A stretch of DNA of 64,000 bases. Source: Phytophthora sp. 'mugwort'. Lineage: Eukaryota; Oomycota; Peronosporomycetes; Peronosporales; Peronosporaceae. The position numbers and the translations under genes were made by a program. Below, piece after piece: positions 11,335 through 21,835 of this stretch (position 1 is the first letter of the stretch; each line of letters begins with the position of its first letter). The stretch spans positions 3,472,001 to 3,536,000 of the forward strand of contig JAUCEF010000005.1 of assembly GCA_033558025.1 (NCBI GenBank), written 5' to 3'. Under the pieces are notes generated by a model. That model saw only the letters and a list, made by a program, of their open reading frames with translations. It ran no database searches and was not told the origin of the DNA.

Positions 11335-11920
11335 AAGTTCGGTTCGAAATGCACAGTGTTCTTGTCATGCAAGACCGGCCGCGGTCTGCGTAAGCGTGCT
11401 GAAAAGGCAGTAGTAATCGGTATGTCAACAATCCAAAAGTGTTACAAGCTCTTGCTACCGGGGCCAAACGGTTCGTAGCAAGTCCTGACGTCCAAACCAT
11501 CGACAAGCTGCGTGTAATGCGTACTCGTTGAACTGTGAGTTCAAGACCCCCTCGGGTACTTCCGCAGTGTCCATTCAGATCGCAACCTCTTTGTCCGCTA
11601 GCTCCATTCCGTTCGTTAAGTTGTTGCTGACCATCCGGAATAAGTCTTGGAAGTTGACGTGTCCGAGCCTCTCGCTCTACAAATTTGGTGAGTGCAACAA
11701 CTCACAACTATTACTAGTCGTCTACTCCGACGTCATGGGGGGGGTGATTATAAGACTGCAAAAACAACAGGTGGAGCTGTCCTACAAATCACAGGGAGTG
11801 ACTATTTCATGGTCGTCGAGGAAGCAGACTACATTGGCCCTTTCAATGATGGACGTCGAATGTGTTCAGGAACTTGGCCTGCTACCCAACAATGACACTA
11901 TTTTGCTTCGAGTTAACAAT
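11335..11920 (+). pseudogene. Ty1/copia remnant, integrase tail and RNase H, opposite strand
   Basis: On the plus strand, 11335-11500 resembles the integrase C-terminal region that precedes RT in copia elements (pattern FGSKCTV..KAVVIGMS..KCYKLL), with stops. About 11717-11890 resembles the RNase H end (YSD, then ISWSSRKQ, then ALS.MD.E). The reverse transcriptase between them is missing, so an internal deletion is likely. Its orientation is opposite to the neighbouring copia remnant, so these are two separate insertions or an inversion. Confidence 0.6.
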
Positions 11921-12409
11921 TAATCGCAATCAAATCAATGGAAATCGCAGTCACTACACAGCGCGCAAAGCACGTATATATTAAATACCACTTCATGCGC
12001 GATACAATCGTGCTACGAGGCAATAAATTCAACTTTGGACCGTTTTCGTATCTCCGGCGGTCGCACCTCTTTAAGTCGACACATAAATCAAATAATAATG
12101 TTGTCCACACCTACAAGATAAAGTAACGTCATTTTGCCCGCAAATCTAAGTTTTTCTTTTAGCTTCAATCTGCCTTAGTGTTTGCTTGTAATTTTTACGA
12201 AACAGTATTCGTTTCAACTTGATTTTTATCGGTTAACCCAAGGACAAAACCCTCGGTGTAAACCTGCGTCATCTAAGTAAATTTCGTGTAATAAACTGCA
12301 TAATATATCGTTAGAATACAAATGTGCAGAAACAAGAATAGAGAGAACCCATGAGTGAGCGAAAAGCGCACGGAGTGGGCTTAATCGCTCACAGTAACAT
12401 ATTGAGCGC
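11921..12409. other. AT-rich non-coding spacer
   Basis: No frame above 65 codons resembles a protein. The sequence is AT-rich with no repeat that could be recognised by eye. Confidence 0.4.
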
Positions 12410-13845
12410 TCACAAGGTAAACTCTGGTGGTGTGTAGTACGTACGGTGGGGGATGGGCTCGACCACGAGCGATGCCTTTGCCATCACGAAGCGGCGTGCG
12501 CGGCGCTCAATGCCCCCTACGAAAGTCTGCACACTGAGCCGCCGTGTAGCGAATTGGTTGTTGAGCTCCCGATTGTAGCGCACTAACGGACTGTTAGTTC
12601 GGTTGATGATCTGGCGGTTTATTCCCCGCACGTCCCAAAGCATGGGTGGATACATATCCAGCCACGTTCGCCGGAAGTACAGCCAGAAGGAGTTCCACTT
12701 GTCGTCACTGTAGTCGTAACCTCGCATTTCTAAGTCGGACTTCAGTCGAACAGTGACGCGGTTGCTTGCGAGTCGATCTGCTTATGCGGAAGAATTGCCA
12801 CCAAATCCAGCATGCCACGCCTCATTGCCACCTAAATTTCATCAGTTGGAATGTATAGCTTCTGCATTCGTCGCCGAATGGCTTGCTGTGAAATAGACAA
12901 CCCACAATGGCGCTGTAAAAAAAACTTGGACAGTGTTTTCATCTGAAATTAGAAGTACAGCTTTTAGACCTATATTTAAAATTTGTTATTGGTTATTAGT
13001 TATAGCTTTTTTATTATTAGGTTGGGTTGGGATGAGGGCTTGCTCGAAGCCGCACTAAATGGTATCCGGTAGCATACTCATGCATGTTGCCACTTGTACA
13101 CAGTGGAGCACGTGTCAAAAACTTCATTTACTTTTGCACGTGGTGAGCACTCACGTTGTTGGAATGTAGCAACGCAAGCCTACGTCGTAAACCATGACAG
13201 TGGCGCACTGATAGAAGGACGACGACATGCAGTAGAAGGTCCCATCCGCGAACAGCAAAACGTCAGTGTACGTTAGCAGTATGATGAACGCCGGGGACCC
13301 CATCCTACCACATGTTCTGCGCGGGTTTCTCCAGCGTAGGTGAAGTTGAACTGGAAAAAGTTGGAGCCATTACGAGCCTGAGACAGGGGAGACACTTCAA
13401 CATGGCCATGAATCGAACTGCCGAAATGAACCCTGCGCGCATGGTACACACGGCTGATTCCCCCCTTGTTCGCGTGAAAGCTTTCGCATCATCTCGTCCA
13501 TCGCGAACCGCTCTCGAATATGGGCCCAATTTTGCGACGGTACCGCGCTCACTTGCTGCAAGACCAACGCATCTGTCTCGTCCGTCATTTGCCAACTCAC
13601 ATCCCGAACGACCAACCTGCGAGACGTGGAGTCGACTCTGTTTGCTTAAATTGTCCGACGAGATGATGATGCTCCCGCTATCACATGACTGGGAGAACCG
13701 AATGTCGAGGACACGGCTGTCCGCCATGACGTCCAGCTTGACCTTGCAGCCGCGGCGATAGTAGCTACATCGATACGTGATGTTGTTGCTGGAGCCGTGA
13801 CACTTCGTCAGCTGGAAACCTTTCCACTGTATGGTGGTTCGGAAT
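12410..13845 (-). pseudogene. MULE transposase remnant with FLYWCH-type zinc finger
   Basis: The minus-strand start (about 13845-13720) encodes a FLYWCH-like finger with WKGFQLTKCHG, then YRCSYYRRGCKVKL, typical of the N-terminus of Mutator-like transposases. The next block (13615-13397) has the helical segment that follows this finger in oomycete MULEs (W.HIRERF, then LSREQ). The last block (12727-12410) has the C-terminal pattern NSPLVRYNRELN. The DDE core expected between them is missing or unreadable, and frames change several times, so the copy is inactive and internally deleted. Confidence 0.65.
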
Positions 13846-14456
13846 GAAGATGTCCTCTGTGTCGCTCATTGGGCCGGCGAATTGAGGAATGGCGACTGAA
13901 GGTCGCAAACGAGACGTGGAAGTTGGTAGACTAGATGCTTATAGACAATGATGTGGTTGGTAATAAAAAATATTATCGTTGCCATTGGTCGATCCGTATA
14001 GATGGCTACGGTAATTGCAGCTGGTGTGCTGCAGACAGATTATACAAACGAAATAACGCCGTAAGGTGAATCACACAGACGAGATAGATAAATGCACAGA
14101 TGCAGGACAGGGAATTCCACAGATCAGTACCAAAGTGTACTGTAGACAAATTCCGGCTCCATCACTTATTAGCTAATTGGCCGCCTCATACATCATAGGC
14201 ACACCTCGGCTTCCTACCAGAAGCTCAGGGTACACCACGTTTAGATCTACTACGGCGCGAACACACTCGACTACGCGCTACAGAGGAGCCCAGGCACCTC
14301 GACACCTCGAAGCCACCCAACCGACAGCTCGTGCTCCGGAACCCGTCCTGCTGCGGCTCGTGCTCTAATCCCCGTCCTCCTCCGACCCGCGCACAATAAA
14401 GAGAATATATACCAACAGTAAAGGCTAACGTAGTAAATTTAAAGGTTTTGTACGTA
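13846..14456. other. Non-coding stretch, possible decayed LTR
   Basis: The right part (14160-14410) is C-rich and ends in an AATAAA-containing segment with a TATATA run. That is reminiscent of an LTR end, but no partner copy or TG...CA boundaries could be identified. No gene is supported. Confidence 0.25.
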
Positions 14457-15174
14457 TCAGGACACAATATGAATTGCAGATCTAAAGCTCTTGATGATTG
14501 CATCGGCCTCCCTTCGAGCGGCTCTGACAACGGCAAAACTATAGCCGATACTTGCGCAGGTGGTAGTTGCTTGTCCGTTTTCTCCTTTTTGCGGGTGTGC
14601 TGCTTTTAATTTTCCGGACTTGACGGCTAAATAGCTTTTCGGTTTTATCCTCGACACCGGGGCACCCCAATCGACTTGCTTTTCATCCGACGACAATATG
14701 ACAGCACATCTTGAATTTCGAGTAGAATTTACACCCACACACACTTCTCAATATCGACGATCCAGCCTTCTTCAGGCATGGATGCTGTGTGGGCGTACCA
14801 CAATGACCATGTCGCCACGTTGCAGTACAGTCGGACGGCGCGAGAACGTTGCTCTCTTAATAGAAACGCAGGGCCAACACTCAGCTCCTCGTCACCGTTT
14901 TCAGATATGTCACTCGAGTCATAAAATGGGCTGCCAATAGCAACACGCAACTCCTACACATCCTGCACAAGTTTTCAGATTCCCGGGGAAGCTGCTTAAC
15001 TCGACAGAACATTGGGTTGTCAGTCGCGAAGGCAACTACGCACCCCTTCGCAATCATGAAAGCTGCAGCTTTTGCTGCTGGACTTGTTGGGGGATGAATG
15101 GTAGAGTCAGGGGTCGTTATATGTGTCACTGCATCTTGGATGACGGTCATTGTCACAGATATAAGACGCTGCAT
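14457..15174 (-). pseudogene. Unidentified decayed coding region
   Basis: Three overlapping minus-strand frames (15174-14881, 14950-14729, 14744-14457) each read like protein and appear to continue one another across frameshifts, including a segment of the type WYAHTASMPEEGW. I do not recognise the family. It is probably the coding part of another mobile element. Confidence 0.3.
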
Positions 15175-15494
15175 GAAAAACCTTTGTCGTCAGGTGTAAC
15201 TTTTCAAAATTGTTTGCTGTGTATTACTAGCGTGTAGCTTTTTTTTTACGCGTCCGACCTAGACATCCTTGCCGGGATCGGCGCATTCGCGATCGCAGAT
15301 AATAATGAAGTGGTTGGCTTTTTCTATATGTAGTGTCCTGGCAGCTATGTTTGCAACTTGCTACCAATGAATTCATGCTAGCTTTGGTTGTTCTACTGAA
15401 CCTCAAGCTCTGCCCTTATAACAGGAAATAGTTGCACTATCCACTTAAGAGTGGTCTGGTTGGCTTAATTACCGTGGAACATATAACAAAGCGA

Positions 15495-15518
15495 CCGTTA
15501 AACAGGAAAATGTCGGTA
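15495..15518 (+). repeat. Direct repeat, copy 1 of 2
   Basis: The word CCGTTAAACAGGAAAATGTC and the next four bases recur in the same orientation at 18518-18542, with one base inserted or changed in the middle. The two copies bracket the MULE remnant at 16.9-18.3 kb. Confidence 0.5.
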
Positions 15519-15764
15519 GTGGTGTTAACGATCCCGCTCAAACGTAAGGATAAATATGCACGGCTTTCCGACAGATAGAGCTGAGAGATTGTGAGCTGGG
15601 CACTGAGACACCTTTATTATCCAATCAGAGCATGTCGTTTTGCCAATTTTAGCCAATACTGGCATTCGGTCAAGGTTTTACATTCCGATAAATATTTGTC
15701 GGAATGTGATATGGATATCAAAATACAAAGATCAAGTCAAAAATGTATTTTCAAATATCTTTGC

Positions 15765-15812
15765 GGTTCCGATAGCTGGGCACCACTTGGTTCAGACAAC
15801 TGGGCACCACTT
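15765..15812 (+). repeat. 24-base tandem repeat, two copies
   Basis: Copies at 15765-15788 and 15789-15812 differ at three positions and share the core CTGGGCACCACTT. No function is evident. Confidence 0.6.
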
Positions 15813-16135
15813 CTACCGGTAGTCTAGGTTGTGGACACAACCGTCTTACCCGTATCAGACGCCTAGGCGTTAATTTTAAGGCAGAGCACCAAAACGATTT
15901 TCAGCAGCCTCTCGATTTAAGCGCACAGCAAAATAGAATGCCTACCTGAACACATGCTGCCTTTCGCATATGTTGTTGAGCCCGCCGGCGCCAACCGTGT
16001 TACCGGGTTTCAGTGGTAGTAAGCCTCCTCACGTTCGCGGCCTGCCAACCACTTGTTACTGTAGAGGCGTAGAGTACCTATTGCCCCCATTTCACAAATA
16101 GTCACCCGCGAGGGCGGTCGCTTAGCCGCCGAACC

Positions 16136-16309
16136 ATGTCACCTAAGAAACGCAACAGCTATATCCTCGACTTTAAGCGGACGGTTCTCAATGATTACAA
16201 ACAGATGTACCAGGCTATGGTTTCAGGCTCTGCCCTCTCTGCGACTGCTGCTCCTCGCTGTGTTCTTGCTGACTGGCCACTGGCGCCTTCTGTCGTTTCA
16301 TCACTTTAA
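16136..16309 (+). pseudogene. Short N-terminal fragment resembling a transposase HTH region
   Basis: A 57-codon frame starts with a basic MSPKKRNSY..DFKRTVL segment, as seen at the DNA-binding start of pogo-like or related transposases. It then turns into low-complexity sequence and stops. If the resemblance is real it is only the first helix of such a protein. Confidence 0.25.
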
Positions 16310-16639
16310 CTCACGCGTGGTTAGAAGTAACTTGAAAACAACCAATCAAGCATACCTACGTACAAATTGCGCACATCCAACTTAGATTGCAACAAACAGC
16401 GGCTGATCTACTGTATCGTTTAATTTCTCAATGGAAGTACGCCCAAATAAATTTGTCACACAGTGTAAATCCACAGATCTTAGCGAGAAAAGCACAGATC
16501 CTTAACTAAGATGAGGTGGCCCACGTTGAACACCAGGCGAACTTAAAGTAACAAGCCTAAAGTAGGTAGCATTTGAATCACCACGTGGTCATTGATCATC
16601 ACTATCCAATAGAACGAATACAGTGCTGAGCAGTGACCT

Positions 16640-16810
16640 CAAGGTGCCTCGGAAACTGAGGCCTTTAGGCGACGAGCGAGTTTGAGGTGAGGGCAGCGCA
16701 GAAGTTGTGCAGTGACAAGCGAGTTTGACGTGACAGCCGCGCAGGAGTGAGGTGACAGCAGTGCATGATCTGCGCAGTGACGAGCAGTGGTGACTGGAGG
16801 GAAGTTGCGG
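16640..16810 (+). repeat. Imperfect repeats of a CAGTGA/GCGAGTTTGA type
   Basis: Words such as GCGAGTTTGA, GCAGTGAC and GGTGACAGC recur at irregular spacing of roughly 55-65 bases. This suggests a degenerate minisatellite. No reading frame of interest crosses it. Confidence 0.35.
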
Positions 16811-16929
16811 AAAGCTGGCATCAGACGTTTACATTACAGAGAAATGCTCCGCGTATCTTACAGTTGGGGGCTGCTTTGTGAGCTAAGGCGACGGCAGCTC
16901 TTAGTGAATTTCAAGACCTAGAATTTTGC

Positions 16930-18250
16930 TGCTCACGTGTTGTACACGCAGACCCGGCATGTATATGTAGAATCCGGTATGGGAGCTATCACACACGAGA
17001 GAAGGTTGCGCTGTGGAAGCCCGACATGTAAATTATACGGTGTGTGCAAGTTTGGATGGAAAGTCTTAAAACTCGACACGATGTCAAGTGTTCCACAACA
17101 GAATCGACCACATCCGTGACGGAACACTTGATTGCAAGGGGCCTCACAAAGCTGTAATTACCGCTGAAATGAAGAAATTTATCTCAGTAAGACGAGTGCG
17201 CGGTTCCACACTGCTGATTCTAAGTAGCATGCGTCGTTCAGCAGATATTCTCCAGTCTCAGAGAGGATACCCGACGTTGGCTCAAGTTTCAAACTGTGCG
17301 ATATACCTACGCTGTCTTCAGGGCACAAAGAACTCTGTCCATGTGGTCCGGCAACTTGTTAGCGAGAACACGTTTAATCCGACGGGCGACATAACCGAGC
17401 TTTTTGTTTCGGAGAGCGGGAAGACGAGAATGAACACGCCGATGTGGGCAAAGGGACAGATGCAGACACTTTCGTACATATAATCGAGATCAGTAGTAGA
17501 GTGCTGATCAATGCCCACGTCGATTGCGCATCCCCGAGTCGTTTTACGTTGTTCCATGCGGATGCTACGTTCAAGTTAAGTGACCTTGGATATCCCGTTA
17601 TCACGTGCGGCTTCTTGGATTCTTCAAGATCATCTCAACTAGCGGCTTTATTAGTGGTAAGCCGCCGCACAGTGTTGACGTATGTTATGTGTCTTAGTGC
17701 TCTGGTCCGGATGGTGAAGCGCGTGAGGCCTTCCTCCACACCCCACATTGATGCGGTGATGGGAGATGCCGAAGATGCACAGCTCAATGTTTTCAGCTGT
17801 GACCGCATTTAGCTCCGCAACTTACCTGATGTGTTTCTTTCACGTACCATACAACGTGCGTAAATGAACCAGGCATCTGCAAGTGGGGCACCGAAAATCT
17901 GCGACGGACGATATCGTCCACGATTCACTATGTCGACAGCATGAACGCGTACTACACGCTGAAAGATTATGTACTTGCTGAATGGAGGGTAATTCCTCAG
18001 TTAGAGGTGTTCATAAAGTACTTCACTAACAAGGTTAGACAGTCGATATTGGCGCTGGCAAGTGATTCACACGCCGATCGGGTTCGCAACAACCAATAAC
18101 CCATGCGAGTCGTTCAACAAACGCAGCGGATAGTTTGTATGACGGCGAGGTCATGCATCCACCTCGGCATATACTGAAACGCATGCCCTAGTACTGCAGT
18201 CGTTGTCGAGCGGTAACCACGCCGCCTGTGTGATAATTCATATAGTAAAT
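16930..18250 (+). pseudogene. MULE transposase remnant
   Basis: Plus-strand blocks follow the order of oomycete Mutator-like transposases. First comes a Cys-containing N-terminal segment (16937-17119), then a long pre-catalytic region (17088-17483, with YPTLAQVSN and LQGTKNSV). The catalytic core (17444-17812) has HADATFKLS (first Asp at 17561-17563) and MGDAEDAQ (second Asp at 17765-17767). A further part (about 17940-18140) includes a TNNPCESFNK-like segment after several stops. Frames shift at least three times, so it is inactive. No terminal inverted repeats were located. Confidence 0.75.
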
Positions 18251-18517
18251 GTCATGTACAAAAGATACACTAATGAAAAGAACCACAGAGCGCCGAGTTG
18301 TAGTACTTACCGTCTCGCGTGCCGGATCCCGTCCGTGCCCTCACGCGCATATGCGGCGCTGTCACAACGGCGAGTCCACAAGCGGCTCTCCTGGCTTTCC
18401 TGCCAATGTGTGTGCCCGCATTAAAAAACGCAAGACAGTTAAGATGCATTTAAGTACGATGCATTTGAGTGTGTACCCTCAGTTTTAGAAACCTAGCCCC
18501 AGATGCAGATTGGGTTG

Positions 18518-18542
18518 CCGTTATAACAGGAAAATGTCGGTA
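18518..18542 (+). repeat. Direct repeat, copy 2 of 2
   Basis: Same word as at 15495-15518, in the same orientation and about 3.0 kb away, on the other side of the MULE remnant. Confidence 0.5.
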
Positions 18543-19379
18543 TATGTTTATGACTAATTGATAGAAAAAGTGCACTTGCGATAAACTGTTCAAAACGTAG
18601 TAAGGATCCATGTCAGTACTGAAATGTGGACTACTCTGATGGTTGATAGTGCAACTCAGCGCAATCGAACACGATTACAGCCAAGTGAAATATGCGACTG
18701 GGCGTCAACAGGGCGGGTAAGACGGAGAAGTTTCCGAGGAATTGAACACATTTCCTGCGAAAACATGTTGGTAAGAGGTGTTGGTGTTGCGATTTTTCGT
18801 GGCGATAGTGGCAGTAAGAACCATGCAGCCATTGTGGTTATAATTAATTCGACCGGTGGGGTAGCACGAATGCCGCACTGGACCTCTATGATAACATAAA
18901 CCGTATTTGTAGTGATGATCTTGGCCACTTCATGTCGGTCGACATGTTCTGGAATAAACTACTTCGAAGTACAAGGTGACAATGGAGTTTCCACTGAATC
19001 ACGGCGCTGTCGCATGACATTGTTTGACCGATCCCGTCGTGTTTGTCGTGATCAAAGAGCATGGCGTGGACGATCGGGTTTACTCGAACCGTTTGCTCAG
19101 TTGACGAAATTTTTAGGGTGTACTTTCTGAAGAGGCTGGAAGATACTTCGCGTTCGCATTCAAAGTAGTTTAGCGATGCATTGTCTAAACTTTGGCTGTA
19201 ACAAACCTTTGATGAGCTCCGCTAGTGGAAACTCTGGACACGAAATCTGAAAACATTTGCGGATGCGCAGCGATCTCGGTTTGTCTATTGATGCTGCATA
19301 ATGCAGGCTTAGTAATTTTCTTGCGCCAAAGAATATAGGGACAGAGGAGGTCTGTTCTGACATCACCTCAGTCGTATCT
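18543..19379. other. Non-coding stretch before the gene island
   Basis: Frames of 72-92 codons (18624-18899 and 18912-19130) do not resemble known proteins and may be repeat debris. The last bases before 19380 should hold the 3' untranslated region of the minus-strand HisRS gene. Confidence 0.35.
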
Positions 19380-21694
19380 TCAAAGAAACTTAACGCTGCT
19401 CAGCTCCTCCATCGGCACCTCAGCCTCCTCACGCTTGTCAAGGTTTTTTACTTTGACGCATTGCCGCGCGATCTCTGCTCCACCCAGAATCACTGCGTGA
19501 GTACTGCCGTAGCGCTCAGCAGCCTGCACCAGCAAACATAATACGAAACAAAAAGTTAGCGAACTGCTCGCATATTCGCCGTATATTTGAACATTGACCA
19601 CCTTCATCTGCTTCTTCATATTGCCACGCCCGTGGCAAAAATGAACCGTCAATCCACGCTGGCGAAGCGTCTGGAAAAGAACCAACACAGAATTTTCAGG
19701 TCAAAAACCATGAGAAGAGTACAATACACGTAATTGCGTCGCAGAATACCTGCGCGATACGCATAGCTTCATGAAGCACCCGGTTTGAGTCATCGCCAGT
19801 AAGCACAGGGACGACCTACCAAATATGAGCATATTAGGCTACGCCACTACTCAGCTCTCTCCAATTTACACATTCAACGTACCGCAACGGAGAACATTGT
19901 CTCAGTCGGTATCTCGCGGAGAAGGTTGAGTCGATCAACTCCAGCCGCCCAACCTACACAAGCTGTTGCAGGTCCTCCTAGCGACTCTGCCAGCCCATCG
20001 TAGCAACCGCCAGCAAGGACCGCAATGCCACCACTAGTTGCTTCCTTTGTGTCGGAAACGTTTGGTGCTGACTTTTCAATAAACTCGAATACCGTGTTGC
20101 TGTAATAATCCTAACATTTGTCCAATTCAGCAACCAACGTGAGTCATTACAGACCTTACATCTGGGTGAAACAAATAAGAGGTCATACCAATCCTCTCAC
20201 AAGACGTGAATTTTGTCGATAGTTGATGCCCAAAGCGTCCAAACCACTCAGAACGTTATCAAAGCGCTGAAAAAAAACAAACAAGGGCCAACATGAGGCT
20301 ACTGTGCATACCAAACAATAGATATCATTGTTGCTACCGTTTTGGAGTCGCCAGAGAGAAAGTCGCTGAGCTGTGGTGCATTAACAATAATGTTCTGGTC
20401 GATCTCACTCTTCGAGTCCAAGATCCGAAGCACGCTCCCTCGCTCAAGACTGAAACATTGTGAGAAGAATTTATCGTTAGAATACACCTAAAGCATGACC
20501 ATCGTTGGCGAAAACCCAACGAACCGGTTGATGCTATCAGGTGACAGGTCATCCTTGCACTTCGAGAAAAAAGTTTCCAGCGCGGCACGATACTTTGCCC
20601 GGCTGTTACGACAAAAAGGAACCCAGTGTTATCCTTCACGGTCACCCCTTTGATCCCCTCAAATCTTTTATAGTCACCTTTCGTTGTCACCAAGAGAGTT
20701 CAACTCCAGCACGACTTTGTCTTTAATACCCAGGTTGTCTAAAGTATCAGCAGCCATGGCAATAACCTGCGACAACAGATCGACACGAGCTTGCCTAAGT
20801 CCACTGAAGCAATGTCCTAAACAAAGTGTGACAACTCGTACCTCTGCGTCGACCGATGGACCCGAAGAGCCCACAAATTCCACGCCTGCCACAACGACGT
20901 TTATTAGGCCATTTACCTTTATGCACAATTCAAATAGAAGGCTTTTACCAAACTGCTGGAACTCCCGGTACCTTCCGCGCTGAGGACGCTCGTACCTGTA
21001 TCAAAAGAACAGTTAGATTTTTTATACCTCTGTCGACTGAGCTGAAAGTGAAACTGCAGCCATACGCACCGGAACATGCTACCCGAATACGAGACCTTCT
21101 GTGGCAGCGAAAACAGCAGATTGTTGCTCACAAGAGCCCGCATAATACCTGCAAGCGCACATACATCATTTTTAATAACCCGTTTGGTACGATACTTGCT
21201 GCAGTCACGCAACTCAAGCACCAAGTCAAGCCTACCAGCAGTGCCTTCAGGTCTCAGTGTCACGCTCTTGCCCGAATTGTCTTCGAACGTGTACATTTCC
21301 TGCAAACGACCAGTTTGATGCACACCTGGCGTTAGTCTTCCAACCTTTGACAGGTCTGCTTCACCCAGCTCCACACACTTTCATAACAATATCAGAGCCA
21401 TCGCCCAACGATCGCGAGAACAAGTCCGTGTACTCCAACAACGGTGTCTGGATCTGTAGAATGCCCACTGTCAGTCTACTAGACATACATTAATCCGACG
21501 CTTTTTGTATCACGTACCGATCGGAATCCATAGCGCGCGACGGTGCGTTGCAGTACATCCAGCACCTCGCGATGCTGCTGTAAGTCGTCAGCCATCAGGT
21601 CCCTCGTGCCCCGCACGCGATTGACGGGCTTCGTTTTGGCGGCCACCGCCAGCCAGCGACGCGTCTCATTCGCCCGCAGCCTCAGCCCCACCAT
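19380..21694 (-). CDS. HARS: Histidyl-tRNA synthetase
   Basis: Fourteen exons encode 449 residues: 21518-21694, 21379-21453, 21236-21299, 21070-21148, 20949-20995, 20842-20885, 20678-20766, 20525-20602, 20338-20449, 20189-20266, 19883-20110, 19750-19815, 19602-19670, 19380-19523. All 13 introns are GT-AG with consistent phase. The enzyme charges tRNA-His. Visible marks are RGTRD near residue 28, RPEGT (100-104, motif 2), an [14 protein letters not shown] stretch (131-144), the histidine-specific LVRGLDYY (277-284), GGCYD (315-319) and a C-terminal anticodon-binding domain. Length fits compact bacterial/organellar-type HisRS. The ATG at 21694 gives an Arg-rich start that could serve mitochondrial import; an upstream ATG (21727) adds 11 AT-encoded residues and is less likely. 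It is divergent from the next gene. Confidence 0.93.
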
Positions 21695-21835
21695 CGCGTC
21701 CAATATGATGAAATGCAAATATATCAAAATATCATATCAAATTGCGCGCTCGATTCATACGACTTTTAGCGAATCAAGTGGGGGCTGGATCATCTGCTGG
21801 TTGCAGCGCGATACTAAAGCGACGCTAAGAAGACG
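21695..21835. promoter_or_regulatory. Shared 141-base divergent promoter
   Basis: Only 141 bases separate the start codons of HisRS (minus) and the 352-aa gene (plus). The HisRS side is an AT-rich TATCA/TATTTG cluster. Both promoters must lie here or inside the genes; no core element could be assigned by eye. Confidence 0.5.

Larger units (their letters stand above)
15175..16135. other. Non-coding stretch with short repeats
   Basis: It contains a two-copy 24-base tandem repeat (15765-15812) and one copy of a 24-base word (15495-15518) that recurs at 18518-18542. No coding frame is convincing. Confidence 0.4.
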
